Assembly: GCA_020073605.1 (NCBI GenBank)
Contig: JAIQEW010000007.1
Coordinates: 62,001 to 126,000, forward strand
From: Terriglobia bacterium
GTDB taxonomy: Bacteria; Acidobacteriota; Terriglobia; Acidiferrales; UBA7541
Direction of reading: 5' to 3'
DNA: 64,000 nucleotides
Shown: positions 40,742-50,039 of the stretch, in pieces
Position numbering within the stretch: position 1 is the stretch's first letter
Layout: each line of letters starts with the position of its first letter
Position numbers and translations under genes: made by a program
The notes under the pieces: model-generated
The model's database searches: none
The model's input: the letters and a program-made list of their open reading frames with translations, nothing else
Told to the model about the DNA's origin: nothing

Positions 40742-41742
40742 CGCTCAAGGAGTCGCTGCTTTGGCCTTTGGCGCTGCCCTATGGCGCGGCGGTGCATCTC
40801 CGCGCGCGCGCGTATCGCACCGGCATCTTGAGGCAGCGGCGGCTCGACGGCGTCGTGATCAGCGTCGGCAATCTCACCACCGGCGGGACGGGCAAAACGC
40901 CGATGGTCCTTTGGATCGCGGAGCGCCTGGCCGCGGAAGGGAAGAGCGCGGGCATCCTCACGCGCGGCTATCGGGGCCAGGCATCCGCCGCCGGCTCGAC
41001 GAGCGACGAAGTACGGCTCATGCAAGCGCGGCTGGGCGGTCGCGTCGCATTTGGCGTGGGCGCGGATCGTTTTTCGCGCGGACGCGAACTCGCCGGGCGC
41101 GGCGTCAAATGGTTTGTTCTCGACGATGGTTTCCAGCATCTGCAACTGGCGCGTGACGCCGATATTGTGCTGATCGACGCGACAAATCCCTTCGGCGGCG
41201 GCCATTTGCTTCCGGCAGGCCGCCTGCGCGAGCCGCGATCGGCCCTTGCCCGCGCGGACCTGATCGTCATCACGCGCGGCGACCACGCTCCGGCAGTCGA
41301 AGCCGCCATCCGGCGCGACTCCGATGCGCCGATCTTCTCCGCGCGCACGCAACTCGGGTCCATTCGCGCTTGGCGCGGCGAATACCCGGGGACGGAAGAC
41401 GCAGGCGCTCGTTCGCGGAAATTGTTCGCTTTTTGCGGCATCGGCAACCCCTCCGCTTTCCTCGCGGACCTGCGCGAATGGGGATTTCAAATTGCTGGCC
41501 ACGCGTTGTATCCGGATCATCATCGTTACACTCGGCAGGATATCCACGCGATCGAAAATGCGGCTCACAAGGCGGGTGCGAGTTCCCTCATCTGCACTGA
41601 AAAGGACATTTTCAATCTCTCCGGCGATCGCCGACCGTCGATGGACCTGCACTACTGCCGCATTTCGATGCGCATCGATCGCGAGCCCGAATTCTGGGGT
41701 GCGATCATGAAAGCCGCACAGTCCCGTGGGCGCGCGGAATGA
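40738..41742 (+). CDS. lpxK: Tetraacyldisaccharide 4'-kinase
   Basis: The 334-residue kinase phosphorylates lipid A disaccharide at the 4' position. Starts at GTG 40738, overlapping the waaA stop. An N-terminal membrane-associated helix leads to GNLTTGGTGKTPMVLW, the Walker A loop, then VLDDGFQHLQLARDADIVLIDA with the Walker B/catalytic Asp. It is in the same operon as waaA. ATG 41739 of the next frame overlaps its stop, but I prefer the later start for that gene. Confidence 0.92.
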   Translation: MTLKESLLWPLALPYGAAVHLRARAYRTGILRQRRLDGVVISVGNLTTGGTGKTPMVLWIAERLAAEGKSAGILTRGYRGQASAAGSTSDEVRLMQARLGGRVAFGVGADRFSRGRELAGRGVKWFVLDDGFQHLQLARDADIVLIDATNPFGGGHLLPAGRLREPRSALARADLIVITRGDHAPAVEAAIRRDSDAPIFSARTQLGSIRAWRGEYPGTEDAGARSRKLFAFCGIGNPSAFLADLREWGFQIAGHALYPDHHRYTRQDIHAIENAAHKAGASSLICTEKDIFNLSGDRRPSMDLHYCRISMRIDREPEFWGAIMKAAQSRGRAE

Positions 41743-41840
41743 ATCCAGAGGTGGGCCCATCGGGTCGTTCGCGAGGATTCCGGTTCGATTACCGCTTTTG
41801 GCGCCGCTGTGATACTTTTCCGCGCGGCGAACAAGACCTG

Positions 41841-42332
41841 ATGGACACGCGCGACAAGATTCTTTCCCGCGGCGGCCTCCACGAAGTGCTCGAAGAGCAT
41901 CGCCATGCGGGGCGCAGAATCGTATTCGCCAGCGGAGTGTTCGATCTCTTGCACGCCGGCCACGTCCGGTATTTGACCGCGGCGCGCGCGGAAGGAGACC
42001 TTCTCGTCGTGGGGATTCATTCCGATGCGAGCGCGAGGAAGCTGAAGGGCGAAGGGCGGCCGATCCTCACCGAGCGTGCCCGGGCCGCGCTCGTGGCCGC
42101 GCTGACCGCCGTGGACTACGTCGTGATTTTCGATGACGCCGACGTGAAGCCGCTGCTCCGCGAATTCCAGCCCGATGTCCACGCCATAGGCCCAGGTGGC
42201 GAGCGGGATTCGGCCTCGGAAAGGGAGCTGGACACGCTTCTAGGCGTTCGAGTCGCCATCGTCGGCGATGACAAGCAGCATTCGACGCGCGAGATCGTGG
42301 AGCGCGTGCGCCGGAGCCAAAGCCACTCATGA
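41841..42332 (+). CDS. D-glycero-beta-D-manno-heptose 1-phosphate adenylyltransferase (HldE domain II / RfaE2)
   Basis: The 163-residue nucleotidyltransferase has FDLLHAGHVRYL (the HxGH motif) and GDLLVVGIHSDASARKLKG, as in the C-terminal part of E. coli HldE. It makes ADP-heptose for the LPS core. The ATG at 41841 is chosen over 41739 because the family starts about 20 residues before FDLLHAGH and the extra 34 residues are not similar to anything; the weak ribosome-binding site leaves some doubt. No kinase domain (HldE I) is in the window. Next gene overlaps by four bases. Confidence 0.85.
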   Translation: MDTRDKILSRGGLHEVLEEHRHAGRRIVFASGVFDLLHAGHVRYLTAARAEGDLLVVGIHSDASARKLKGEGRPILTERARAALVAALTAVDYVVIFDDADVKPLLREFQPDVHAIGPGGERDSASERELDTLLGVRVAIVGDDKQHSTREIVERVRRSQSHS

Positions 42333-42910
42333 ATCCGCCAAGAAAATTCTGGACGCGCTGGCGTGTGCGCACGGGCTACCCCATCGCGGCGATTTACTGG
42401 CTGCTTGCCGCGCCGACGTTCCGCTCGATCGTGATCGGCGGCGTCATCACGGCTTTCGGATTGCTGGTCCGCGGGGCCGCTTCGGGCCATCTGCGAAAAG
42501 ATCAGGAGCTTGCGACCACCGGGCCGTACGCGAGCACGCGGAACCCGCTCTATCTGGGCAGCGCGTTTCTCGCTGCGGGGTTCATCATCGCGGGGCATTC
42601 GTGGTGGGCCGGCCTGCTCGTGGGCGTGTATTTCGCGGTTTCCTATTACGCGGTGATACGCGATGAAGAAGAAAATCTCCGCAAGCGCTTCGGCGCGGCG
42701 TTCGATGAGTACGCGGCGCGCGTGCCGGCTTTCTTTCCGGGATTCCCCGACAGGAGCAGCGAACCATCTTCGCCGCCGCGCCCGCCCACGGAGATGTTCT
42801 CGTGGGCGCAGTATCGACGGAACCGCGAGTATCAGGCGCTGATCGGAACGATTGCGGGCCTGGGCGTCGTGTGGCTTCGGATGTGGCTGCGGGCGCGCTT
42901 CGGTTACTGA
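42329..42910 (+). CDS. Isoprenylcysteine carboxyl methyltransferase/phospholipid methyltransferase-like membrane protein
   Basis: The 193-residue protein has about four hydrophobic segments and TTGPYASTRNPLYLGSAFLAAG, the RHPxY-like SAM-binding motif of ICMT/PEMT proteins. FDEYAARVPAFFPGF supplies the conserved C-terminal region. It is coupled to the heptose gene (ATGA at 42329-42332) and ends the waaA operon. The membrane position suggests methylation of a lipid or isoprenoid; the exact substrate is open. Confidence 0.75.
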   Translation: MNPPRKFWTRWRVRTGYPIAAIYWLLAAPTFRSIVIGGVITAFGLLVRGAASGHLRKDQELATTGPYASTRNPLYLGSAFLAAGFIIAGHSWWAGLLVGVYFAVSYYAVIRDEEENLRKRFGAAFDEYAARVPAFFPGFPDRSSEPSSPPRPPTEMFSWAQYRRNREYQALIGTIAGLGVVWLRMWLRARFGY

Positions 42911-42919
42911 CCGGCTCGG

Positions 42920-43189
42920 CTATTGCAGGCGATAGACGGCGTGCATCACGCGCTGAAACTGCGGCCTGTAGATCAGATCGAACGCGCGTTCCTTGCCGGG
43001 AAACATCTCCATCGCCACGCGGCGCGTGGCGGCGATCATTCCCGAAGCTTCCTCGGCGGAGAGGCCGCCGGCCGCAATCTCTTCGAGCGTGAGACGGACC
43101 AGGATGCGAAGCCGCCGGATGCGGCGGCTCTCTTCGTCGATTTCTTCCTGCGTGGGTGCTGATGCGGCGCTGTCTTGGATCGTTTCCAT
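42920..43189 (-). CDS. Conserved-looking small hypothetical protein
   Basis: An 89-residue protein from ATG 43189, highly charged and mostly helical (EESRRIRRLRILVRLTLEEI), ending RAFDLIYRPQFQRVMHAVYRLQ. No signal peptide or membrane segment. I believe close relatives occur in acidobacterial genomes but cannot name a family. It is read on the minus strand behind the comEC gene (116-base gap). Confidence 0.55.
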   Translation of the reverse strand: METIQDSAASAPTQEEIDEESRRIRRLRILVRLTLEEIAAGGLSAEEASGMIAATRRVAMEMFPGKERAFDLIYRPQFQRVMHAVYRLQ

Positions 43190-43305
43190 GATTGGCTCGA
43201 CGCCCAACCATGATGCATCCGGCCAGCGGCGCGTGCAATAGTACTCGGGAGCGGAGGCCGGCTTCCGCGCACCAGCCGCCCGCTTTCGCCCGCGGCCAGC
43301 CGGGA

Positions 43306-45939
43306 TCACCGCTCGGCGTATGCGTGCACGGAAAGGCTATTTCCATCCGTGATTGCGGTAATGGCGCCATCGCGATCGGTGCGCAGCAGCCGCACGCCGT
43401 CATGTTCGTAGCGATCGATCACACTCTCCGCCGGATGTCCGAACGGATTAGACTCGCCCACCGATACGGCTGCGAAGCGGGGCGCGACCGTTGCAACGAA
43501 TGCTTCCGTCGAAGAGGTCTTGCTGCCATGGTGCGGCACTTTCAGGAAATCGGCCGCAATCGGCGCGTGTTCATCAGTGAGCTTCTCCTCGGCGTGGCGC
43601 TCGATATCCCCCGCGAGCAGGAAGCGTACGTGGCCGTCCGTTAGGCGCAGCACGAGTGAGTTGTCGTTCGCAGTTTCACCAAGATGGCCGGTGTCCGGCG
43701 GCCAGAGCACGTCGCCACGGACTCCCTGCCATTCGAATTCGGCGCCCTGGGCCTGGCGGACGATGGGAACGCCGCGCGAGCGCGCTTCCGCCATCAGGCT
43801 CTTGAACGCCGGAGTCTCCTCGTCGCGGCCGATCCACAATTCACCCACTCGAAAATTCTCAAGCACGGCGTGCAAGCCGTCGAGATGATCGTGGTGCGCG
43901 TGGGTAAGTGCAACCACGTCGAGCCGCTTCAATCCGCGTGACCATAGATAGGGCGACACAACTTCCTCGCCCACGTCCGTGCCGGACCGGTATCCGCCGA
44001 CCCACTCCGAGCCGGGAAGTCCCCCGCCATCGATCAGCATCGTGCGGCCGTCGGGAAACGAGGCAAAGATCGAGTCGCCTTGCCCCACATCGAGCACGCT
44101 CACTTCAAGCCTGCCGCGCTGCGTGTCCGGAGGAAACGGATGCGAGGCGACGAGGATGGTGAGCCCGGCGAGAACGACGGCCGAGATCCACTCCGCGGGG
44201 GCAATCGGAGGCGGCAACTGACGCCTCGCCGCGCGGTTCATTCGCTTCGCCGCGGCCGCGCGCGCGGTAGCCGCAAGCAGAACCAACGCCGCGAGGAACG
44301 CGGCCACCAGCCAAATGGGCGGCCCCGGGATGCGGTACGAAGTGTGCGGCAAGCTGCTGAACCATGCCACCGTCGCGAGCAGGAGCCGCGCGCAGAAGCC
44401 GAGGGCCTTCGCCAGCACGACCGCGAGCCGCGTCCAGACAAATGTGACCAGCAGCGTCAGAAATCCGAGCGGCACGATCAAGCCCGTCAGGATTACCGCC
44501 GGAATATTGCTCAGTGGACCCGCGAGGCTCACGCGATGAAAATCCTGCGACAGCAGCGGCATCATTCCCCACTGAATCACCAGCGAGAGCAGCACGATAT
44601 CCCAGAGGCGCAGCCCGGCGCGAACGGGCACGGCCAACAGGACATACGCATGTGAGGCGAGCAGCTGCGGCAGGCGCGGCTCGAGCCATCGCGCAACGGC
44701 GCGCAGCTCGATTCGGAATTGCGCCACTTTCGGCGCGTGCACCACGTCGCGCGTGACGTCGGCCAGATGCCGAAGCCCGGTGCGGTAGGGCGCGCTCGTG
44801 CGCTCCATCCAAGGCAGGGCCAGGCCGGCAATCACGCCCGCGGCAAGGAAGGAAAGTTGGAAACTCGAATCTGCGAGAGAGGAAGGTCTCCAGACCAGAA
44901 TCGCGAGGGCCGCGAGCGCCACTGTGTTCAGCAAATCGATGCCCCGGAAGAGCGGCCGCGCGCACAAGTAGAACGCCGCCATCAGCGCGGCGCGCAGAAT
45001 CGGTGGCCGGTCCTGCACCACGCCGACGTAGGCGGCGAGCGCGGCGAGCGTCACAAGGCTTGTGACGCCGATCGAGAATCGCAATCTGCGGCAGAGCCAG
45101 AAGAGAAACACGACGAGCGCGCCCACATGTAAGCCCGCCAGGACGAGAACGTGGTACGCGGCCGTCTTCTGAAATGCCGTGACCACATCGGAGTCGACGA
45201 AGCTGCGGTCGCCGAGCAGCATGGCCCGCAGCACGGCCGCGCGCTCGGGCTGCCCCGGAAACAGGGCGTCGAGGCGGGCCAAGAGGTTGCCGCGCGCGCG
45301 AGCGAGCCGCTGCGAGATCGTCGGCCTGGGGCGGTCGATGAGTTGCAGCAATTCGCCGCCGCGCAACGAGCCGGTCAGGTCGATTCTCTGGCGCGCCAGA
45401 TAGCCGTGTAGGTCAAACGCGCCCGGATCGAGAAAGTTGCGCGGCGGCCGCGCCCGCAGGAGCGCTTCGACGCGATCGCCCGCGCGCAGGCCTTGTGGAG
45501 CCGTGGCCGCATTCTCCTCGCCGTACAAGTTCACACGCAAGCCGCCGCTGACAGGCAGCCTTACGCCGGCAGGCTGCACTTCCTCGAGGTCGATTTGGTA
45601 GCGATGCCCCCAGGGAAGCGACATGGGATCGTCGCGCAGCCGCCCCCGCCAGCGGAGCGGTTCGCTTGTGTCGAGGCGTCCCGCGGCGATGAATCTGGCG
45701 ATGTGATTCGAGGGCACGGCGGCGCGCTCGACACCGATGGCCACCGCGCCGGTCGCAACCCACGCCAGCAACGCGAGCGCCCATGCCGCGGCAACGCGCT
45801 TTCGCCACGCGAGAATTCCGGAAAGCAGGATCGACGCGACGGCCGCCGCGACACAGAGCCGCAGCGATACCGGCCATCGGCTGGAAATTCCAATGCCTGC
45901 GGCGAATGCCGATGCTATCCACAGCGCCGGCAATTTCAC
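43306..45939 (-). CDS. comEC: ComEC/Rec2 DNA-uptake channel protein
   Basis: The 877-residue membrane protein has an N-terminal pair of helices and DUF4131-like domain (residues about 20-200), the competence helical core (VVTAFQKTAAYHVLVLAGLHVGAL and several helices), and a C-terminal metallo-beta-lactamase-like domain with SVLDVGQGDSIF and THAHHDHLDG. It forms the channel for transforming ssDNA and the MBL domain may degrade one strand. The start is GTG 45939, overlapping the stop of rlmD by three bases, so the two genes are coupled. A functional natural transformation route would need other com genes outside the window. Confidence 0.9.
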   Translation of the reverse strand: MKLPALWIASAFAAGIGISSRWPVSLRLCVAAAVASILLSGILAWRKRVAAAWALALLAWVATGAVAIGVERAAVPSNHIARFIAAGRLDTSEPLRWRGRLRDDPMSLPWGHRYQIDLEEVQPAGVRLPVSGGLRVNLYGEENAATAPQGLRAGDRVEALLRARPPRNFLDPGAFDLHGYLARQRIDLTGSLRGGELLQLIDRPRPTISQRLARARGNLLARLDALFPGQPERAAVLRAMLLGDRSFVDSDVVTAFQKTAAYHVLVLAGLHVGALVVFLFWLCRRLRFSIGVTSLVTLAALAAYVGVVQDRPPILRAALMAAFYLCARPLFRGIDLLNTVALAALAILVWRPSSLADSSFQLSFLAAGVIAGLALPWMERTSAPYRTGLRHLADVTRDVVHAPKVAQFRIELRAVARWLEPRLPQLLASHAYVLLAVPVRAGLRLWDIVLLSLVIQWGMMPLLSQDFHRVSLAGPLSNIPAVILTGLIVPLGFLTLLVTFVWTRLAVVLAKALGFCARLLLATVAWFSSLPHTSYRIPGPPIWLVAAFLAALVLLAATARAAAAKRMNRAARRQLPPPIAPAEWISAVVLAGLTILVASHPFPPDTQRGRLEVSVLDVGQGDSIFASFPDGRTMLIDGGGLPGSEWVGGYRSGTDVGEEVVSPYLWSRGLKRLDVVALTHAHHDHLDGLHAVLENFRVGELWIGRDEETPAFKSLMAEARSRGVPIVRQAQGAEFEWQGVRGDVLWPPDTGHLGETANDNSLVLRLTDGHVRFLLAGDIERHAEEKLTDEHAPIAADFLKVPHHGSKTSSTEAFVATVAPRFAAVSVGESNPFGHPAESVIDRYEHDGVRLLRTDRDGAITAITDGNSLSVHAYAER

Positions 45940-47225
45940 GGGCGCCGGCGGAGACGTGCCACCGCCTCCATGTGAAATGTCTGGGGAAACAGATCAAACA
46001 GGTGCACGTCCGCAATTTCATAGCCGGCTTTGACGAGCGCGGCGAGATCGCGCGCCAGCGTCGGCGGCTCGCAGGAAACATACGTAATGCGTGCAGGCGC
46101 GATTCGGGCGATGTGCTTGATCGCGGTGGGCGTCAATCCCGCTCGCGGAGGATCGACCAGGACGAAATCGGGCTTTTCCCTGAATTTCTGGAGGAACTGC
46201 TCGACATCCGCCGTGCGCACTTCGATAGCCCGGCCTGCGCGCGCGGCCCGTCCTGAGGTATTCGATTCCAGATCGTGCGCTGCCGCCGGGTTCGACTCGA
46301 CGGCCACGACGCGTGTGAATCGCGCCGCGAGAGGCGCTGAAAACAGCCCTACCCCGGCAAACAGGTCGAGCGCGAGACTTCCGCCCTCTTCGTTTTCCGC
46401 GACTTCGCGGACCAGATCGCCCGCGAGAAATCGGTTTACCTGAAAGAACGAGAAATGGCCCACGCGATATGCGGAGCCTCCTGCTTCGCATTCGACGTAG
46501 CCCGGGCCATCGAGCTTCATGCGCTCACGGCTCGGATCGTGGAAGAGCAGGCTTTCGATCTCCGGCAGAATCCCGCGAATCGTTTTGGCGAGTTCTTCGG
46601 CGTGGGAGGGGAAGCCGGCGAATGTCGCCGTCAGGAGGAGCTTCGAATCATTCGCGCCCGCGAAGGCCTCAATTTCGCGCAACTCGCGTGGAAGCTGTCC
46701 CGCCGCGAGAGCGCCTCGCAAGGCGAGCAGAGTCTTCAGGAGCAGCGGCGAAAGAATCGCGCAATCGTCCACCGCGCAGAGCGCCGTGGAGCTGGCGCGA
46801 AAATATCCGATTCCAAGGCCGGCGCCGTCCGCTTCGCTCAGCGGGCGGATTTTCCATTGAGCCCGGTTGCGATAGCCCCACGGCGGGGAGGCGTGGGCGG
46901 TGATTTGCCCCGGCCACTCGATTCGCCCGAGCCGCCGGAGCGTCTCGCGAAGGATTTCGGTCTTGTATTTGAGCTGCGAGTCGTAGGGAATATGCTGGTA
47001 ATCGCAGCCGCCGCAGACGCCGAAATGCGGGCATCGCGCCGCGGCGCGCTCGGGGGAGGCCTCGAGCACCCGCTCCACGCGGGCGCGCACGAACTTCTTC
47101 TTTTGCTCGACCGGCGTGGCGGAAACGCGCTCCGCCGGGAGCACGAAAGGCACGAAGACCGTCGAGCCCTCGTGATGCGCCAGACCCTCGCCGCCGTAGA
47201 TCAGTTTCTCGATTGTGAGTTCCAT
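45936..47225 (-). CDS. rlmD: 23S rRNA (uracil-5-)-methyltransferase, RlmD/RumA type
   Basis: The 429-residue enzyme has an N-terminal TRAM-like domain, an Fe-S site (Cys65, Cys71, Cys74 in RCPHFGVCGGCDYQH, the fourth in ALCAVDDC), a Rossmann SAM domain with LDLFAGVGLFSAPLA and the catalytic Cys in YVSCEPPTLARDL. Starts at ATG 47225 rather than 47261, because the family starts with MELTIEKL. It should methylate a uracil of 23S rRNA; whether RlmD, RlmC or TrmA specificity applies cannot be settled. ComEC starts on its stop codon. Confidence 0.9.
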   Translation of the reverse strand: MELTIEKLIYGGEGLAHHEGSTVFVPFVLPAERVSATPVEQKKKFVRARVERVLEASPERAAARCPHFGVCGGCDYQHIPYDSQLKYKTEILRETLRRLGRIEWPGQITAHASPPWGYRNRAQWKIRPLSEADGAGLGIGYFRASSTALCAVDDCAILSPLLLKTLLALRGALAAGQLPRELREIEAFAGANDSKLLLTATFAGFPSHAEELAKTIRGILPEIESLLFHDPSRERMKLDGPGYVECEAGGSAYRVGHFSFFQVNRFLAGDLVREVAENEEGGSLALDLFAGVGLFSAPLAARFTRVVAVESNPAAAHDLESNTSGRAARAGRAIEVRTADVEQFLQKFREKPDFVLVDPPRAGLTPTAIKHIARIAPARITYVSCEPPTLARDLAALVKAGYEIADVHLFDLFPQTFHMEAVARLRRRP

Positions 47226-47401
47226 GATGTCCACCGGCTTCCACGCTATCACACGATGCAAATCGACACAGCCCTAACGATAGCGGAAGCGACGGCGGGA
47301 CGAGGAGTTAGCTCGGCCGATTCCTTATGCAAAAGATGTGATTTAGACCGCGATGGGAGGCAGCGTCAATCGCGGAAAGTACGTACGCGAGAACTATGGC
47401 T

Positions 47402-48130
47402 TCAGGTCAGATAGAAAAGGCTCAGCCGCGGCAGATCGAATTGCTCGAACAGCCGCTTCTGCGTGTACTGCCGCTCGAGCTGCGCCAGTTGTTCCGCCGA
47501 CATCTTGCGCCGGTAGGGCGCAAGCGAGCGGTCCATTTCGCGGCGGATCGCGAGAAGCGCCTCTTCGTCCGCATCCGCCGAGAGTGCCGCCGTGAGCTTT
47601 TCTTCGAAGACAGTGAGCCGCCGCTCGAGGTCTTCGAGGTCGAGCGCGCCCGGTGAATCGATCAGCGCCTGAGTTTCCTCAAGCCGCTTCGCCGTTTCTT
47701 CCAGGCGCACTGCCATCGCCGCGCGGGCCGCGCGGTGCTTCTCGGCGGCGGCGCGCAGGCGCCCCGCATTGCGCCCGAGATATTTTCCAAGTTCATCGCG
47801 GGAGAATGGCTCGGCGGCGGGCCGCGCGGATTTCACCTCCGGGCCGGTGCCCGCGGCGGCTTCCTGCGCTTCGGCTGCGGCGTCGAGGACCGCGTCCACG
47901 CAGTAGGCGAGGCTCTTCAACTGGCGCCCGCCGGCGGCGCGCCGCGACCGCCCCCAGCTCTCAAACGCGCGGTCGATTCCTTTCAGCACAGCCGCGAGGG
48001 GGATTCCCGCCTTCTGCCACGTCTCGACAATCGCCCAATCGAGCGGCGAAACGAGCAGGTGCGCGCCGCGCTTGCGCCAGAAATGCTCCTCGATTTCCGT
48101 GAAGTAATTGAAGTAGTTGAAGGAGTCCAT
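47402..48130 (-). CDS. Hypothetical protein next to coaX
   Basis: The 242-residue protein from ATG 48130 begins MDSFNYFNYFTEIEEHFW, followed by a fold with LVSPLDWAIVETWQKAGIP and GIDRAFESW, then a strongly helical C-terminal half (AAEKHRAARAAMAVRLEETA, RRLTVFEEKLTAALSAD). No signal peptide, no metal motif. I recognise it as a type of protein that follows coaX in acidobacteria, probably a cytosolic coiled-coil protein, but its role is unknown. It ends 22 bases downstream of coaX. Confidence 0.6.
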   Translation of the reverse strand: MDSFNYFNYFTEIEEHFWRKRGAHLLVSPLDWAIVETWQKAGIPLAAVLKGIDRAFESWGRSRRAAGGRQLKSLAYCVDAVLDAAAEAQEAAAGTGPEVKSARPAAEPFSRDELGKYLGRNAGRLRAAAEKHRAARAAMAVRLEETAKRLEETQALIDSPGALDLEDLERRLTVFEEKLTAALSADADEEALLAIRREMDRSLAPYRRKMSAEQLAQLERQYTQKRLFEQFDLPRLSLFYLT

Positions 48131-48152
48131 CAAGCGAGCGCCTGTGGGTGGC

Positions 48153-48968
48153 CTACGGTCGAGTCTTGCCCGACCCTTTCTTTTCGGCGCGTTCCGGGGC
48201 GCCCGGTTGGTTGCGCTCCCAGATGATGCGCAGGCCATCGAGCGTCAGAAACTCGTCGATCGTTTCGATGTGGCGGGACGCGCCGCCGATCAGCGTCGCC
48301 TGGCCTCCGGTTGCGATGACTTTTGTCTTGGCGCCCATCACTTTCTTCATTCGGTCGAGAATTCCATCGACGAGGTCGATATAGCCGTAGAAAAGCCCGG
48401 CCTGCATCGATGCGGCGGTGTTCGTGCCGATGATCTTTCCCGGGTCCTTGATCTCGACGCGAAACAGGCGGGCCGCGCGCGCGAACAGAGCGTCCGCCGA
48501 GATGCCGATTCCCGGCGCCAGCACGCCGCCCAAGTATTCGCCGCGCGCCGATACGGCATCGAAGTTGATCGCCGTGCCGAAATCCACCACGATGCACGGC
48601 CCGCCGTATTTGTCGAACGCCGCCACGCTGTTGACGATCCGGTCCGCGCCCACTTCCTGCGGGTTGTCGTAGTGCACGGGCATGCCCGTCTTGATTCCCG
48701 GCTCGACGAAGAGCGCCTTCCGTCCGAAGTAGCGGTCCGCCATTCCTGCGAGCGTCGCATTGAGCGGCGGCACGACTGAACTGATGATCACGCCTCCGAT
48801 CTCTTTTGGCTCGAGTCCCGCAAGCGTGAAAAGATCGCGCGTAAGGATGCCGTACTCATCGATGGTCTGATCGCGCGCGGTCGTCAGCCGCCAGTTAGCG
48901 ACGAGCGTTTTTTCACGGAATACGCCGAGAACCGTGTTCGTGTTGCCCGCGTCGAGGGCCAGGAGCAT
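48153..48968 (-). CDS. coaX: Type III pantothenate kinase
   Basis: The 271-residue ASKHA-fold enzyme phosphorylates pantothenate, the first step of coenzyme A synthesis. The phosphate-binding motif [10 protein letters not shown] begins the protein, EVGADRIVN holds the substrate-binding Asp, and [12 protein letters not shown] is motif 2. It needs a monovalent cation and is insensitive to CoA feedback. It overlaps the birA stop by one base and is followed by the hypothetical gene after 22 bases. Confidence 0.93.
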   Translation of the reverse strand: MLLALDAGNTNTVLGVFREKTLVANWRLTTARDQTIDEYGILTRDLFTLAGLEPKEIGGVIISSVVPPLNATLAGMADRYFGRKALFVEPGIKTGMPVHYDNPQEVGADRIVNSVAAFDKYGGPCIVVDFGTAINFDAVSARGEYLGGVLAPGIGISADALFARAARLFRVEIKDPGKIIGTNTAASMQAGLFYGYIDLVDGILDRMKKVMGAKTKVIATGGQATLIGGASRHIETIDEFLTLDGLRIIWERNQPGAPERAEKKGSGKTRP

Positions 48969-49984
48969 CAGGAGACCTCCGCGACGTCGCCGGCAAGCAC
49001 CGGCACGGTGCCGCGCCCGTCGTCGCGCGCCACGCGCAGCACGCCGCTCGGCTCAAGCCCGGCCGTCACGCCGGTGAAACTCTCCGTGGCAGTGGTGATC
49101 CGCACGCGCTTTCCCTCGGAATAGCTCGAGACCTGGGCGAACCGGCGCAAAATCGGACGGGCGCCCTCGGTGAGAAACTGATTGTAGTAGCGGTCGAGGT
49201 AGCGCAGCAACCGGATCAGCAGCTCGAGGCGGGAATGGAGCTTTCCGGTTTCCATCCGTAGGGACGTCGCAATGTCCGCGATCGCTTCCGGCATCTTCGT
49301 CTGGTTGACGTTCATGCCGATGCCCACGACGGCGTGGTGCACGCGGTCCGGCTCCGCGTGCATTTCCGTGAGGATGCCGCAGCACTTCCGGCCGCCGATC
49401 AGCACGTCGTTCGGCCAGCGGATGTCGGGCTGCGTATCGAGATCTTCGGCGATGGCATCGCGCGCGGCGAGGCCAGCGATCAGAGTGAGCAGCGGCGCAT
49501 GCGCCGGGGAGATCGGCGGTCTCAACAGGACGCTGCAATAGATTCCGGAGGATTTCTCCGAAGTCCACGAGCGGCCCGCGCGGCCGCGGCCCGCCGTCTG
49601 TTCTTCGGCGAGCACGATAGCGCCGTGCGGTTCGCCCGCTTCCCCCAGGCGCATGGCGACCGCATTCGTGGAATCGATCTTGAAAAAATGGTAGATGCGG
49701 CGCGCGAACGGCGTGCCGTAGAGGCGATGGCTCAGCATTTGCGGGATCAGTATGTCCGGCATGCGCTCGATGTGGTAGCCGCTGCGCGCGTGGCCCTTCA
49801 CGCGCACGCCGACCTCGCGGAGCTTTTCGATCCAGCGCCAGACCTGCTGCCGCGTCACGCCGATTTCCTTGGCGATCTTCGCGCCGCTGATGACGATGGT
49901 TGAGTTTTCCGCGAGCAGGGTCAGCAGCGCGTCGATGCGCCGGTCGGTGGTGCCGGGGAGTTTCGCCAGTCGCTTGGTGGCCAT
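48968..49984 (-). CDS. birA: Biotin-protein ligase / biotin operon repressor
   Basis: The 338-residue protein has an N-terminal winged helix (residues about 15-75; [22 protein letters not shown]), then the ligase domain with [23 protein letters not shown] (the biotin-AMP loop contains GRGRAGR) and [18 protein letters not shown], and the C-terminal SH3-like domain. It attaches biotin to carboxylases and may repress bio genes, since it keeps the DNA-binding domain. It is the first gene of a three-gene block with coaX and the hypothetical gene, 55 bases after valS in the same orientation. Confidence 0.93.
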   Translation of the reverse strand: MATKRLAKLPGTTDRRIDALLTLLAENSTIVISGAKIAKEIGVTRQQVWRWIEKLREVGVRVKGHARSGYHIERMPDILIPQMLSHRLYGTPFARRIYHFFKIDSTNAVAMRLGEAGEPHGAIVLAEEQTAGRGRAGRSWTSEKSSGIYCSVLLRPPISPAHAPLLTLIAGLAARDAIAEDLDTQPDIRWPNDVLIGGRKCCGILTEMHAEPDRVHHAVVGIGMNVNQTKMPEAIADIATSLRMETGKLHSRLELLIRLLRYLDRYYNQFLTEGARPILRRFAQVSSYSEGKRVRITTATESFTGVTAGLEPSGVLRVARDDGRGTVPVLAGDVAEVS

Positions 49985-50039
49985 CTTCGGGAGCAGGAAG
50001 AATACTCGACGAAGCAGCGGTGGACAAGCTGGAGAGTAG

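Noticed and set aside
41739-41840. An upstream ATG of the heptose adenylyltransferase overlapping the lpxK stop
   Set aside because: The overlap is attractive, but the extra 34 residues do not resemble the family, which starts close to the ATG at 41841. Not fully excluded.
47226-47401. Possible tRNA or small gene in the spacer upstream of rlmD
   Set aside because: No cloverleaf, CCA end or ribosome-binding site plus homology could be found.
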